This document shows positions 46,191-57,944 of a stretch of 64,000 bases of DNA, piece by piece. The stretch covers positions 4,401,001 through 4,465,000 of the forward strand of contig NZ_CP046052.1 in NCBI RefSeq assembly GCF_004802635.2, given 5' to 3'. Position numbers and translations under genes: made by a program. How positions within the stretch are numbered: the first letter of the stretch is position 1; the number at the start of each line of letters is the position of its first letter. The notes under the pieces were generated by a model. That model worked only from the letters and a program-made list of their open reading frames with translations, was not told the DNA's origin and made no database searches. The DNA is from Methylocystis heyeri. GTDB lineage: Bacteria; Pseudomonadota; Alphaproteobacteria; Rhizobiales; Beijerinckiaceae.

Positions 46191-46254
46191 GGATCAGCTT
46201 TAGCATGAAGCCGGCGACGCGGCGAAGCGGAGGCTTCGCCGATACTCTCCCTTT

Positions 46255-47571
46255 TTAATCCTGCAGCGGCCCCCAGGCGGGATCGGAGGCGTAATTGGGC
46301 GTCGGCACCTGGAACTCGGATCTCCCGAAGACGTCGACCATATAGATCTTTGGTCCGCCGGCGCCCCCTGAATCGCGGAAGAACATCAGGAACAGGCCAT
46401 TGGGCGCCCAGGTCGGGCCTTCATTGTGGAAGCCCTCGGTCAGGATGCGCTCTCCCGAACCGTCGGTCTTCATGACGCCGATGGCGAAATTGCCTCCGTT
46501 CTGCTTGGTGAAGGCGATATAGTCGCCCTTGGGGGACCAGACCGGCGTCGAATAGCGACCCGCGCCGAAAGAGATGCGCTTTGCCGAGCCGCCGCCGCGC
46601 GCGCTCATGACATAGATCTGCTGCGATCCGCCGCGGTCGGACTCGAAGACGATCTGCCCGCCGTCCGGCGAGTAGCAGGGCGATGTGTCGATCGCCGCTG
46701 TATCGGTGAGGCGCGTCGTCGTGCGCGAGCGCAGCTCCATCGTGTAGAGATTGGTTTCGGCGCCTTCGGACAGCGACATGATGACCTTCAGCCCGTCCGG
46801 CGAGAAACGCGGCGAGAAGCTCATGCCGGGGAAATTTCCCACCGCCTCGCGCTGGCCGTTTTCCACATTCATCAGGAACACCTTGGGATCGCCGTCGGCG
46901 CTCATCGCCATATAGGTCACATCCTGCGACGAAGGCGAGAAGCGCGGCGTGACCACGAGGTCTTCCCCCCGGGTGAGGTAGCGCACATTGGCGCCGTCCT
47001 GATCCATGATGGCCAATCGCTTGCGGCGATGGTCCTTCGAACCGCTCTCGTCCACGAAGACGACGCGGGTGTCGAAAAAGCCTTTCTCGCCGGTGATGCG
47101 GGTGAATACCGCATCGGAAACCAGATGCGCGACCCGGCGGGCGTTGGCGGCTTCGGTGACGAACTGGCTGCCGGCGGCCTGCTCGCCGGTCGTGACGTCG
47201 AAGAGGCGAAACTCCGTGCTGAGCCGTCCGTCGCCGCCGCGTTGCGATCTGCCGGTCAAAACGAATTGGGCGTTGATCGAGCGGTAGACGTCGAGATTGG
47301 GAGTCTGGTCCGGATTGGCGACGCCGCCGCCGACGCTCGCGGCGTCGACCGGCTTCAAGAACACCGAGCGTTTGAAGTTGTTGTTGATGACGCTGGTGAC
47401 GGTGCGCGCCGCTTCGTCGCCGACGAAATTGGTCACGGCGACGTTGATGGGCTCGAAACCGCCGCCGGCATGCAGATTGAGCACACGCGCGGCGCGCGCC
47501 GGAACGAATGGCGTCAGCGCCGCTCCCGCAATCAGCGACGTGGCGGCTCTGCGTGAAATTTTGATGCTCAT
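46255..47571 (-). CDS. tolB: TolB periplasmic beta-propeller
   Basis: A 438-residue TolB. N-terminal signal [22 protein letters not shown] with an RR pair and cleavage near ARA. An N-terminal TolB domain is followed by a six-bladed propeller of WD40-like repeats ([46 protein letters not shown]). Part of the Tol-Pal system that ties the envelope during division. Last tol gene of the operon. Confidence 0.96.
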   Translation of the reverse strand: MSIKISRRAATSLIAGAALTPFVPARAARVLNLHAGGGFEPINVAVTNFVGDEAARTVTSVINNNFKRSVFLKPVDAASVGGGVANPDQTPNLDVYRSINAQFVLTGRSQRGGDGRLSTEFRLFDVTTGEQAAGSQFVTEAANARRVAHLVSDAVFTRITGEKGFFDTRVVFVDESGSKDHRRKRLAIMDQDGANVRYLTRGEDLVVTPRFSPSSQDVTYMAMSADGDPKVFLMNVENGQREAVGNFPGMSFSPRFSPDGLKVIMSLSEGAETNLYTMELRSRTTTRLTDTAAIDTSPCYSPDGGQIVFESDRGGSQQIYVMSARGGGSAKRISFGAGRYSTPVWSPKGDYIAFTKQNGGNFAIGVMKTDGSGERILTEGFHNEGPTWAPNGLFLMFFRDSGGAGGPKIYMVDVFGRSEFQVPTPNYASDPAWGPLQD

Positions 47572-47650
47572 GGTCTGTTCCTGGGGACCGGGATCTATTG
47601 CGTTCCGGCGCGGCGGGAGAAAGCTGGTGGATCGACGGATCGGCTGTCCG

Positions 47651-48892
47651 TTACATATCTTCCTTCATGTCCAGTTCCGTGACGCGCCAATAGTCGTAGT
47701 AGGGCGAGAACTCGGCGGGTATCGACATCGGGCTGCAGCGGCGGACGGCGGCGAGGGCCTGTTCTCCGCGCGCCTTCTCCACAGGGTCGGAGGAGGGGTT
47801 GAGCAGCCGCGGCGATCCTTCCAGCGCGCCGGTGCGGGTGAGACGGAACTCCACGCGCGGCACATAATTGAGCGCGTTCATCGAGAGCGCGGTGGCCCAG
47901 CACCGGCGGTAGTGCTCGACCGTATAGGCGTCGATCTTCCCCTGCAGCGAAGGCGACATCTTCGCGGCCGAGGCGGCGGGAGCGCCGAGCGAGGCCACTT
48001 GCGTCTTCTCGGCCCCGGTCGAGGCGCGCTGCTGCGGCGCCTCCCGGCTCAAGAGATTGGCGATGTTCGCGGCGTTGAACTTCGATTTGGGCGCCTGCTC
48101 GTCGCCGGATTTGGGCCTCGCGGCGCCGCCCGGCTTCTCGCTCTTGACGGGCTTTTCGGTCGCGGCTTCCTTCTCCTCGCCGGCGTCGCTTTTTTCTGTG
48201 CGGGCTTCGAGCTTCTTTTGCTGCAGCAGCTTGGCCACTTCGTCGGTCTTCAGCCGCGGCGTTTCCTTGGCCTTCGGGTTTTCCGGGGGCTTTGGCGGAG
48301 TCTTGGGCTGCGGCGGGGTCTCGTCCTTCGCCTTATCGAGCTTCGGCTTCACCGGCGGCTTCGGCCTCGTGACCTCGGCGTCGTCGGGTTCGTCTTTTTC
48401 AGGCTCGGGCGCGGCTTTGGCCTGCGGCTTCTGGGGAGGCGCGGGAGCGGCTTTCGGCGCGGGCGGCGCCGGGCGGGCGGGAGGTTCGGGCGCAGGGGGC
48501 GTCAAGGCAGCGACGCGCTTCGGCGGGGTCGGCGGCGTTTCCCTGTCCTGCTTTTGCGGCGTGTCGTCTTCGCTGGGCTCTTCCGACAAGCGCTTCAGCG
48601 GCGGCGGGGGCGTCGGAATGTCCCGTTTGGCTTCCGCCTGCGGCGGATGGGGATGGGTTTCGACCTGCGGGGCGACTTTTTCCGCGCGCTGGGCGGGCTT
48701 GACCGCGTGAGCGGTTTTTTCGCCTTTCGTGATCTGGTTCAGCGCCTGATCCGAGACCACTTCCACCGGAACGGTTTCCGGAACGTCGTCGAATTTGGGA
48801 TTGTGCGAGAAGGCGATCAGCGTCGCGGCCAGAAGCCCGACATGGGCCGCCGCCGAAACAGGGAAGCCGGGCTGCTGACGTGAAAAGCCCAC
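47651..48892 (-). CDS. tolA: TolA-like energy-transducing protein
   Basis: A 413-residue TolA: a single N-terminal helix ([12 protein letters not shown]), then more than 250 residues very rich in Pro, Lys, Ala and Glu (the periplasm-spanning part), and a small C-terminal domain ([27 protein letters not shown]) like TonB/TolA III. It links TolQR to TolB. Ten bases separate it from tolR. Confidence 0.93.
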   Translation of the reverse strand: MGFSRQQPGFPVSAAAHVGLLAATLIAFSHNPKFDDVPETVPVEVVSDQALNQITKGEKTAHAVKPAQRAEKVAPQVETHPHPPQAEAKRDIPTPPPPLKRLSEEPSEDDTPQKQDRETPPTPPKRVAALTPPAPEPPARPAPPAPKAAPAPPQKPQAKAAPEPEKDEPDDAEVTRPKPPVKPKLDKAKDETPPQPKTPPKPPENPKAKETPRLKTDEVAKLLQQKKLEARTEKSDAGEEKEAATEKPVKSEKPGGAARPKSGDEQAPKSKFNAANIANLLSREAPQQRASTGAEKTQVASLGAPAASAAKMSPSLQGKIDAYTVEHYRRCWATALSMNALNYVPRVEFRLTRTGALEGSPRLLNPSSDPVEKARGEQALAAVRRCSPMSIPAEFSPYYDYWRVTELDMKEDM

Positions 48893-48902
48893 TTTCGCCT
48901 TC

Positions 48903-49352
48903 CTATTTCTTCTCTTGCTCGGTGACCAACGCGACCTTCTTGTATCCGGCCGTCGTAATCAGCGACATCACTTCAGCGATGCGGCCATAATTCACGGCCT
49001 TGGAGCCGCGCACATAGATGCGTTCGTCGAAGCCCTGCTTGGCGGCCTCTTTGAGCCTGTCGGTCAGCTGTGCGAGCTCGATCGGCTGATCCATCAGGAA
49101 TATCTGTCCTTTTTCGTCGATCGCGACGGCCACCGGCTTCTGGTCGATGTTGAGCTGGCCGGCCTTGGTCTGCGGCAGATCCACGGCGACGCCGGTGGCG
49201 AGCAGGGGCGCTGCGACCATGAAGATGATCAAGAGCACCAGCATCACGTCGATGAACGGCGTCATGTTGATGTCGGCCATCGGGGCGTGGCGGGAACGGC
49301 CCCTCCTGCGCCTGCCGCCGCTCGCGCCGCCTGCCTTAATGGAAACGCCCAT
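48903..49352 (-). CDS. tolR: TolR/ExbD-type proton channel subunit
   Basis: A 149-residue protein with a basic N-terminus, MADINMTPFIDVMLVLLIIFMVAAP containing the channel Asp, and a periplasmic domain (KAVNYGRIAEVMSLITTAGYKKVALVTE). With TolQ it couples proton flow to TolA movement. Confidence 0.95.
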   Translation of the reverse strand: MGVSIKAGGASGGRRRRGRSRHAPMADINMTPFIDVMLVLLIIFMVAAPLLATGVAVDLPQTKAGQLNIDQKPVAVAIDEKGQIFLMDQPIELAQLTDRLKEAAKQGFDERIYVRGSKAVNYGRIAEVMSLITTAGYKKVALVTEQEKK

Positions 49353-49373
49353 CGGTCGTGCTCCTTGAAAGGC

Positions 49374-50108
<735 letters not shown>

Positions 50109-50344
50109 TGCGATTCCTTAAAAACGGACGCCCGTGTGCGGCAAGGCGTTGCTTCGAAGCGACTTATTGCGCGTGAATTTCGCCGTTTCTGCGGCTGCGG
50201 CGGTTGCGCCGCACAAATTTCGCGCTGCGTCGGAATTAAGAAACCGTAAGGGTTAATGTTTGGTCAAGAGCAAGCCTCGCCGCGGCGCAAAGATCGGGAA
50301 ATGGGGACGCAGGGTTTTGGCCTCCGGCTGCGCGTCATTGCGCG

Positions 50345-50761
50345 TCACGGGCACAGGAAAGTTTCGAATCTCGCCCTGACGTCCGGCGGCAGGCGGCACG
50401 CGCGGCCATTCTCGACTGCCGCGATCGTGACCTTGGCTATGACCAGGGGCTCGTCCTCGCGCAGGATCCGCTGCACGAATGTGATAGAGGCGCCCCCGAT
50501 GGCGACGAGCCGCGACTCCACGGTCAGAAGATCGTCCATCAGCGCAGGACGGCGGAAATCCAGCTCCATGGCGCGAACCACAAAGAAAAATCCTGGGCCT
50601 GCCTCGCCTTCGAGCAGCGCGCGCTGCTGGAGGCCGAGCTCGCGCAGCATTTCGGTTCGTGCGCGCTCGATGAAGCGGACATGCGAGGCGTGATAGACAA
50701 AGCCCGAGAAATCGGTGTCTTCGTAATAGACGCGGATTTTGAAGAGGTGTGGCGCAGTCAT
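50345..50761 (-). CDS. ybgC: YbgC-type acyl-CoA thioesterase
   Basis: A 138-residue hotdog-fold thioesterase with the catalytic motif YYEDTDFSGFVYHASHVRFIERAR in outline (Asp in DTDFSG). The family is linked to the Tol-Pal operon. Its start overlaps the toxin stop by four bases. Confidence 0.93.
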   Translation of the reverse strand: MTAPHLFKIRVYYEDTDFSGFVYHASHVRFIERARTEMLRELGLQQRALLEGEAGPGFFFVVRAMELDFRRPALMDDLLTVESRLVAIGGASITFVQRILREDEPLVIAKVTIAAVENGRACRLPPDVRARFETFLCP

Positions 50762-51048
50762 CTTAAAAGCTCGTTTTCCACGTCCATGCTTCCGCCGGGA
50801 ACGCGGAGGATCAGGATTGCTTCCTCATCCGTTCGATAAAAGATGAGATGTTGGCTGGCTACAAGTCTTCGAATTTTGCTGTCAGGATCGGGCCAAAGCC
50901 TGCCAAGCGCGGGAAATCGAGCAATATTCTCGAACTGGCGATGGATGTGGCCCGCCCGCTTCTCTGCAAAAGCCTGATTCCGTTCAGCGTCAAAGAGATA
51001 AATATTCTGCATATCGGAATAGGCACGAAATGAAATGACGACCTTCAT
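50758..51048 (-). CDS. RelE/ParE-type toxin
   Basis: A 96-residue protein of the plasmid-stabilisation RelE/ParE fold: SFRAYSDMQNIYLFDAERN, then FPALGRLWPDPDSKIRRLVASQHLIFYRTDEEAILILRV in outline. It overlaps the antitoxin gene by four bases upstream and ybgC by four downstream, so all three are coupled. Target (gyrase or ribosome) cannot be told. Confidence 0.88.
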   Translation of the reverse strand: MKVVISFRAYSDMQNIYLFDAERNQAFAEKRAGHIHRQFENIARFPALGRLWPDPDSKIRRLVASQHLIFYRTDEEAILILRVPGGSMDVENELLR

Positions 51049-51275
51049 TCAGCTGGCCGTCGTTTCGCGTTCAGTTCCCGCGCCTCGCGCAAAAAGGCGT
51101 CGAAATCCCATTCGACGACGCGTCCCGCTTCCGCATCGTCGATCCCCTCCTGCACCAGCGCCTTGAGGAGGCGGAATTTCTCGCCCTGCTCATAGAGATA
51201 GGCGACGGCCGCCTCCTGCATTTCAGGCGGTAGCAGTTCGAGAGCCTCGGCGGCGCGTTTGGCGATGTCGGTCAT
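51045..51275 (-). CDS. Antitoxin of the RelE/ParE pair
   Basis: A 76-residue acidic protein from MTDIAKRAAEALELLPPEMQ (51275), with the C-terminal toxin-binding helix FDAFLREARELNAKRRP. The start is chosen because the longer reading frame overlaps ruvB. It precedes the toxin with a four-base overlap. Another antitoxin of similar style occurs at 57945. Confidence 0.82.
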   Translation of the reverse strand: MTDIAKRAAEALELLPPEMQEAAVAYLYEQGEKFRLLKALVQEGIDDAEAGRVVEWDFDAFLREARELNAKRRPAE

Positions 51276-51327
51276 GGGGCGAATATAGCATGAGCGCGCG
51301 GATTTTCCGAGCGGCGCATCTTCAGCG

Positions 51328-52371
<1,044 letters not shown>

Positions 52372-52612
52372 TATTTTTGCTCCAGGAGGTTGCGCGCGAG
52401 GCGCGCCGGAGAACAAGCCGTGAATCGCTTGTCTCGGGCGAGGAGTATATGTCCTTCGGCGAATGGGAGGAACCTTCGCCGGGTGCTCGCCTAATATCCG
52501 TCCCGGCGGCGCTGTGGCCTTGTAAAAAAGCCCGGTTGCAGCCAAACATGGCTTCGAAGGGGGCGAAGGATTTTCAAGGCGCCCGTCGAAATTATAGCGA
52601 GGAGATAGCCGA

Positions 52613-54280
52613 ATGCGTAACCGGGCGCTCATGCGGAATGCCGGACTCGCTCTGTCATCGGCCCTGGTTTTTCTCGGCGCTTCGGCGGATGCGGCGCCGC
52701 GGCCACAAAGGCCGAACATATTGCTGATCCTCGCCGACGACATGGGCTATTCCGATGTCGGCGCCTATGGCGGAGAGATCTACACCCCGAGCATAGACCG
52801 TCTCGCGGCGCAGGGCATTCGCTTCACCAATTTCCACACATCGGCCTATTGCGCGCCGACGCGCAGCATGCTGATGACCGGCGCCGATAATCACCGTGTC
52901 GGCCTCGGCAATATGTCGGAGCTCCTCTCCGACAATCAGATCGGCAAGCCCGGCTATGAGGGCGCGCTGAACGGCCGGGCGCCCACGGTCGCTACGACTT
53001 TGCGCAAGGCCGGCTATCACACCTACATGGCCGGCAAGTGGCATTTGGGAAAAACAAGGGAAACGCTTCCGGCGTCGCAGGGGTTTGAAGAATCGGTCGT
53101 GCTGGCCGAGGGCGGCGCCGATAATTTCGAGAAGAAATCCTACACGCCGGGTTACGCCACTGTGCATTTCTATGAGGGCGTCAACGAAATCGAGCTGCCC
53201 GACGACTTCTACTCGACCAAGTTCTACACAGACAAACTGCTCTCTTATATCGACAAGAACTCGGACGATAAGAAGCCCTTCTTCGGTTATCTTTCGTTCC
53301 AGGCCGTGCATCAGCCGCATCAGGCGCCCGAGAACTTCATTCATCGTTACGATCACGAATATGATTCGGGGTGGTCCGCGATCCGCGACATGCGCTACCA
53401 GCGGCAGACGGAACTGGGGATCATGCCGGGCGGCCTGAGCGTCAGCGCTGCGGGCGGGCCCGATTGGGCCGCTCTGTCGCCGGAGCAGAAGAAGGTCTCC
53501 TCCAAGCGGATGGCGGTCTATGCCGGCATGGTCGAATATATGGACATGAGCATCGGCAGAGTCGTTGCGCACCTTAAAGAAAAAGGGTTGCTCGACAATA
53601 CCGTGGTGTTGTTCCTCAGCGACAATGGCGGCGAGAGCGCCGAGCTGCAGAAGTTCTTCCCGGCCTATTATGAAAAGAACTTCGACCTTTCTTACGATCA
53701 TATCGGCCAGAAGGGGTCTTATTCCGAATATGGGCCGGGTTGGGCCGGGGCGGCCAATACGCCGTTCCCCAATTACAAGGGCTCCGCCTCCGAAGGCGGC
53801 ATTCGCGCGCCTCTGATTATCCGTTATCCCAAACGCATCGGGATCGACCAGACCACAGACAAGCTCGCGTCCGTCGTCGATGTGGTCCCGACCATTCTCG
53901 ACTACGCCGGCGTTCGGTCGGCGCGCGGCGAACAGGCGAATCTCGCAGGCGTGACCATGGCGCCCTTGGCCGCCGGAAAGTCGACAAAACTCCATGACGA
54001 CGGAATCGTCGCTCAGGAGGTGGCGGGCGGCTCTGCTGTCTTCCAGGGCGACTACAAGCTCGTGCGCAACGCCCCGCCTTTCGGGGACTTCAAATGGCGG
54101 CTTTACAACATCAAGCTCGACCCCACCGAGTCCAAGGATGTTTCCGCCGATAATCCCAAGGTTTTCGAGGCGCTGCAGAGCGCTTACGCCGATTATGTCC
54201 GCAGGAACGACATCGTGGAAGTGCCGCCGGATTACACGATCGACGGCGCTCTCAAGAAGAACATGGCCCGCAAAAAGTAA
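52613..54280 (+). CDS. Exported type I sulfatase (arylsulfatase family)
   Basis: A 555-residue alkaline-phosphatase-superfamily enzyme. A signal peptide ends near ADA-AP (residue 28), followed by metal-binding [17 protein letters not shown], and the sulfatase signature [11 protein letters not shown] with Cys80 (formylglycine site) in C-x-P-x-R. Further motifs: MAGKWHLGK and FLSDNGGE. Acts in the periplasm on sulfate esters. It is divergent from ruvB. Confidence 0.93.
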   Translation: MRNRALMRNAGLALSSALVFLGASADAAPRPQRPNILLILADDMGYSDVGAYGGEIYTPSIDRLAAQGIRFTNFHTSAYCAPTRSMLMTGADNHRVGLGNMSELLSDNQIGKPGYEGALNGRAPTVATTLRKAGYHTYMAGKWHLGKTRETLPASQGFEESVVLAEGGADNFEKKSYTPGYATVHFYEGVNEIELPDDFYSTKFYTDKLLSYIDKNSDDKKPFFGYLSFQAVHQPHQAPENFIHRYDHEYDSGWSAIRDMRYQRQTELGIMPGGLSVSAAGGPDWAALSPEQKKVSSKRMAVYAGMVEYMDMSIGRVVAHLKEKGLLDNTVVLFLSDNGGESAELQKFFPAYYEKNFDLSYDHIGQKGSYSEYGPGWAGAANTPFPNYKGSASEGGIRAPLIIRYPKRIGIDQTTDKLASVVDVVPTILDYAGVRSARGEQANLAGVTMAPLAAGKSTKLHDDGIVAQEVAGGSAVFQGDYKLVRNAPPFGDFKWRLYNIKLDPTESKDVSADNPKVFEALQSAYADYVRRNDIVEVPPDYTIDGALKKNMARKK

Positions 54281-54397
54281 CGGCGATCCGCGCGCCTTCG
54301 ACGTCTCGCGCGCATCTTGCGCGCGGGCGGGCGAAGCGGCATTCGAGACGCAGTAGGCGCTTGCGCGCCGCTGTGCAATTGGCCATTGCTAGGCGCC

Positions 54398-54880
54398 ATG
54401 ATCGAGGTCTACTTCTACCATCTCACCCGCCGCACTTTGGAGCAGGCGCTGCCCGTGCTGCTGGAAAAATCGCTCGAGCGGGAGTGGCGGGTCGCGGTTC
54501 AGGCCGGCGACGAAAAGCGCCTCAAGAAGCTCGATGATTTTCTGTGGTCCTACGACCCGGAAAAATTCCTCCCCCACGGGACCAAGGCCGACGGCGCGCC
54601 GGAGACGCAGCCGATCTATCTGACCGTCGACAACGACAATCCCAACGAGGCGGATGTGCGGTTCTTCGTCCTCGGCGCCCTGGCGGCGCCGGCGATCCTG
54701 GAGCCGGGGACAACTCCCAGGACGCGCGCCGTGCTGATGTTCGACGGCAATGACGCGGGCGAGCTTCAGGCCGCTCGCGAGGAATGGCGCAAGCTTCGCG
54801 ATGCGGGCTGCGAGGTCGTTTACAATCAGGAAGACGAGGCGGGCCGATGGCAGGAGAAAAAGCGGGAGAAAAAGACGTGA
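54398..54880 (+). CDS. holC: DNA polymerase III chi subunit
   Basis: A 160-residue HolC from MIEVYFYHLTRRTLEQAL (54398). The family pattern is clear: LEKSLEREWRVAVQAGDEKRLKKLDDFLWSYDPEKFLPHG in outline, then QPIYLTVDNDNPNEADVRFFVLG. It links the clamp loader to SSB. The stop overlaps the start of the next gene (GTGA). Confidence 0.95.
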   Translation: MIEVYFYHLTRRTLEQALPVLLEKSLEREWRVAVQAGDEKRLKKLDDFLWSYDPEKFLPHGTKADGAPETQPIYLTVDNDNPNEADVRFFVLGALAAPAILEPGTTPRTRAVLMFDGNDAGELQAAREEWRKLRDAGCEVVYNQEDEAGRWQEKKREKKT

Positions 54881-55572
54881 GCGACGCCGATTTCGCAACG
54901 CGCCGGGCGAAGGCGCGGGAGCGGCTCAACGCCCTCGACCCCCATATGACGCCGGGAGGCGTCGAGGCCGATCCTAAGCGGCGCGACTGGTTCGAGGCGG
55001 TCTACGCCCTCAGCGAAGGCGATCCCGCCAAGGTGCCCTGGGCGAATCTCGCGCCTCATCCGCTTCTGGCTCAGTGGCTCGAACAGCAAGGATCGCTGCA
55101 AGGCCGGCGCGCCCTGGACGTCGGCTGCGGGCTCGGCGACAACGCCGCGGCGCTGGCGCAGGCGGGCGCTCGGGTCACAGGCTTCGACCTCGTGGCCGGT
55201 GCGGTGGAATGGGCGCGAAGCCGCTTTCCGGAGAGCGGGATCGCGTTTTGCGCCGCCGATCTTTTCGACCTGCCGCCCGAGTGGAGCGGCGCCTTCGATC
55301 TGGTGCACGAGTGCTATACGCTTCAGGCCCTTCCCGAAGCTCTGCTGCCGCGGGCGGCGCGGGCGCTGGCGGGTCTCGTCGCGCCGGGCGGGCGGCTTCT
55401 GGTCATCGCCCGGGCGAGGGACGAGGGACAGGAGATCGTGGGGCCGCCCTGGCCGCTGACGCGAAAACAGATCGAAGCCGTTGCGGTGGACGGATTGACG
55501 CTCACGACGCTCGACGATTTGCCGACCCCCCAAGGGGCGCGACATTGGCGAGCGGTTTTCGAGAAGGCGTAG
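54877..55572 (+). CDS. Class I SAM-dependent methyltransferase
   Basis: A 231-residue methyltransferase. The GTG at 54877 (VSDADFATRR) has GGGAG upstream and overlaps holC; an ATG at 54847 is the alternative. SAM motif I is ALDVGCGLGDNAAALA, acidic loop GFDLVAGAVEWAR, and motif IV FDLVHECYTLQALPE. Substrate unknown. A shortened second copy of its 3' end lies at 57670-57842. Confidence 0.88.
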   Translation: MSDADFATRRAKARERLNALDPHMTPGGVEADPKRRDWFEAVYALSEGDPAKVPWANLAPHPLLAQWLEQQGSLQGRRALDVGCGLGDNAAALAQAGARVTGFDLVAGAVEWARSRFPESGIAFCAADLFDLPPEWSGAFDLVHECYTLQALPEALLPRAARALAGLVAPGGRLLVIARARDEGQEIVGPPWPLTRKQIEAVAVDGLTLTTLDDLPTPQGARHWRAVFEKA

Positions 55573-55602
55573 GAATCGTGATCCGCAGCGCGAAAGTCGT
55601 CC

Positions 55603-55875
55603 ATGAGGCATAAATTCGGCGTCGCCGAAAGGGATGCGCTGCTCGGGGTCAAAGGAGTTGGCCCGAAGGTCGTCGAGCGATTTGAACAACTTGGAATCCA
55701 TACGCTTGAAAAGCTAGCGACGCAGGACGCGCAAGCGATCTGCGAGCAGGCGGCATCGCTCGTCGGCGCGACGTGCTGGAGGAACAGCCCCCAAGCACGC
55801 AGCGCCGTCGCTGCGGCTATCGCCGCAGCACAGGCGAGAGCGTTTCCAGCCGAAGTGGACGCCGGTTCGGCGTAG
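55603..55875 (+). CDS. Small helix-hairpin-helix protein
   Basis: A 90-residue protein with LLGVKGVGPKVVERFEQLGIHTLEKLA, a HhH motif of the DUF4332/RadC-like kind, suggesting DNA or RNA contact. The last ten or so residues and the stop codon come from the first unit of the tandem repeat at 55837, so the original C-terminus may have been replaced. Possibly a broken or recent gene end. Confidence 0.65.
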   Translation: MRHKFGVAERDALLGVKGVGPKVVERFEQLGIHTLEKLATQDAQAICEQAASLVGATCWRNSPQARSAVAAAIAAAQARAFPAEVDAGSA

Positions 55876-55960
55876 GAAACGCGTGAAAACAAAAACTTAG
55901 AGCGTTTCCAGCCGAAGTGGACGCCGGTTCGGCGTAGGAAGCGCGTTAAAACAAAAACTT
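55837..55960 (+). repeat. Two tandem copies of a 62-base dispersed repeat
   Basis: Copies 55837-55898 and 55899-55960 differ at only two positions (AAACGCGTG versus AAGCGCGTT). Each contains CGTTTCCAGCCGAAG and the inverted GGAAACGCG. A diverged copy lies at 33425-33486 on the other strand. Confidence 0.88.
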
Positions 55961-55992
55961 AGAGTATTTGCAAAAACTGAGAACGCCGAGCG

Positions 55993-56454
55993 CTACCCGA
56001 TATGCGGCAGCTCGTGTCGCAGCCGCGCTTCGAAAATAATCGATGTTTCGACTCGCGTAACGCAGGACCGGCTGGTGAAATGATCCAGCGCCAGGTTCTT
56101 CAGATGCGCGGTGTCTCGCGCCAGCACATGCACGACGACGTCATGCCGTCCCGATATCAGAAATGCGGAGCGAACCTCGGGGATGCTTACGGCCTCCTCC
56201 AAAAAGCTGTCGACTGTCTGGCGCTCATGCTTCCCCAGTTCGATGAAAAGCAGAGCTTCGAGCCCGATGCCGAGCCTCTTGGGATCAACCTGAGCGTGGG
56301 CTGATAGCAACACGCCTTCGTCCCAGAGGCGCTTCACCCGTTCATGACAGCTCGAAGGCGCCAGGCCGACCGCCGCCGCCAGCTCCTTGTTTTGCATTCG
56401 GAAGTTATTCTGCAAAAGAGCGATTAAGGCGAAGTCTGTCCGATCGAGGGGCAT
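55993..56454 (-). CDS. Lrp/AsnC-family transcription regulator
   Basis: A 153-residue regulator: N-terminal winged helix (LDRTDFALIALLQNNFRMQNKELAAAVGLAPSSCHERVKRL in outline) and the ligand-binding RAM domain (RSAFLISGRHDVVVHVLARD). It is divergent from the methyltransferase at 56574 and may regulate it; that is only positional. Confidence 0.93.
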   Translation of the reverse strand: MPLDRTDFALIALLQNNFRMQNKELAAAVGLAPSSCHERVKRLWDEGVLLSAHAQVDPKRLGIGLEALLFIELGKHERQTVDSFLEEAVSIPEVRSAFLISGRHDVVVHVLARDTAHLKNLALDHFTSRSCVTRVETSIIFEARLRHELPHIG

Positions 56455-56573
56455 TGCGGGGCCATTTTCTCCGTAAACTGTTCGCTTTCGGCGAAGCCTG
56501 ATGTTGATATCCTAATGCCAGCTCAGACGCCGCGCCAGAGCATGTTCAGGCGGGCGCCGGTAGGAGAAAAACA

Positions 56574-57632
56574 GTGGCGGAACTCGACGAAAAGAAATTA
56601 GAGGCGCTGGCCGGCAAAGTGGTGGTGGACGTCGCCGGGGCGATGGGCGTTCTGATGGCCTATATCGGAGATCAGGCCGGCGTTTATCGGGCGCTCGACG
56701 AGATCGGTCCGGCGACGGTCGCGCAACTTGCGCACAAGACTGGGCTCAATCCAAAATATCTCCATGAATGGCTCGGCTCGAACGCCGCTGCCGGGTATGT
56801 CGCTTACGACGCCGAGACCGAGTGTTTTTCCCTTACGCCGGAACAGGCGCATATTTTCACGCGTGAAGGCCAGCCCGCCTGCATGCAGGGCTTCTTTCAG
56901 GCCGTGGTCTCTCAATTCGAAACCCATGAAAAGGCTGTCGAGACCTTCAGATCGGGCCGGGGCCGACCGTGGGGCGAGCACGCCGCGGGCTGTTTCTGCG
57001 GGACGGACCGGTTCTTCCGTCCGGGTTACATGGCCAATCTGCTTGAAAAATGGATACCGAGCCTGAACGGCGTCGAGGCTAAACTGAAGGAGGGGGCAAA
57101 GGTCGCGGATATCGCCTGCGGCCATGGATCCTCGACCATCCTGCTCGCGCAGGCGTTTCCCAACTCGCGCGTCATCGGTTTCGATTTTCATGAACCGTCG
57201 ATTCAGACCGCGCGCCGCAAGGCTGCGGAGGCCGGCCTTTCGAACATCGAGTTTCATGTCGCCGAAGCCAAGGATTTCCCCGGCGACGGCTATGATTTCG
57301 CCTGTATCTTCGACGCCTTGCACGACATGGGCGATCCTGTCGGCGCGGCGCGCCACATTCGCGAAACGCTGAAGCCGGACGGAACTTTCATGCTGGTGGA
57401 ACCGCTCGCCGGCGATCACATGAAGGAAAATCTGAATCCCCTGGGCCAGATTTTCTACGGTTTCTCGACGATCGTCTGCACGCCGGCGTCGCTGGCGCAG
57501 GAAGTCGGCCGTGGGCTCGGCGCGCAGGCGGGTCAGAAAAAGCTGACGGATGTGCTCAATGATGCAGGCTTCACAAAAGTCCGCCGCGCGAGCGTCACGC
57601 CGACGAACATGGTGCTGGAGGTCTCTCTGTGA
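56574..57632 (+). CDS. SAM-dependent methyltransferase with N-terminal winged helix
   Basis: A 352-residue protein, GTG start at 56574 behind AGGAG. The N-terminus (ATVAQLAHKTGLNPKYLHEWL) is the dimerising winged-helix domain of O-methyltransferase-like enzymes. SAM motif I is VADIACGHGSSTILLA, and FACIFDALHDMGDP follows. Substrate unknown. Its neighbour Lrp gene is divergent. Confidence 0.88.
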   Translation: MAELDEKKLEALAGKVVVDVAGAMGVLMAYIGDQAGVYRALDEIGPATVAQLAHKTGLNPKYLHEWLGSNAAAGYVAYDAETECFSLTPEQAHIFTREGQPACMQGFFQAVVSQFETHEKAVETFRSGRGRPWGEHAAGCFCGTDRFFRPGYMANLLEKWIPSLNGVEAKLKEGAKVADIACGHGSSTILLAQAFPNSRVIGFDFHEPSIQTARRKAAEAGLSNIEFHVAEAKDFPGDGYDFACIFDALHDMGDPVGAARHIRETLKPDGTFMLVEPLAGDHMKENLNPLGQIFYGFSTIVCTPASLAQEVGRGLGAQAGQKKLTDVLNDAGFTKVRRASVTPTNMVLEVSL

Positions 57633-57669
57633 GCCGGGAAGTTCGGCCTCTCGGACCCCAGCAATAAGG

Positions 57670-57842
57670 GGCGTTTGCGATCCGGGGCGCGCGTATGGAC
57701 CAAGAGAACCGGGCCGCCCTGACTGTTGACACGAAGGCAGATCGAAGCGCTGGCGGTGGACGGATTGACGCTTGCAGCGCTCGAAGATTTGCCGACCCCG
57801 CAAGGGGCCCGGCACTGGCGGGCGCTTTTCGAGAAGGCGTAG
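57670..57842 (+). pseudogene. Remnant of a second copy of the 54877 methyltransferase
   Basis: Translating the last part gives QIEALAVDGLTLAALEDL and then PTPQGARHWRALFEKA, against QIEAVAVDGLTLTTLDDL and PTPQGARHWRAVFEKA in the intact gene at 54877: five differences in 34 residues. Nothing matching the SAM domain precedes it and the upstream part is eroded, so only the 3' end survives. Confidence 0.85.
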
Positions 57843-57944
57843 GGGAGTAATAATTGCGGATATTTCTGCGTGCGGATTATATGTGCATAATCACAGCCGG
57901 TCTTTTCGCTTTCGTCCCCCGTGTGAGAGGCCTAAGGTTTACTC

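Noticed and set aside
46221-46240. Hairpin GGCGAAGC/GCTTCGCC as a tolB terminator
   Set aside because: An 8-bp stem is present, but no T run follows on the minus strand, so termination there is not supported.
55837-55964. Possible CRISPR array in the short tandem repeat
   Set aside because: There are only two directly abutting units and no spacers between them.
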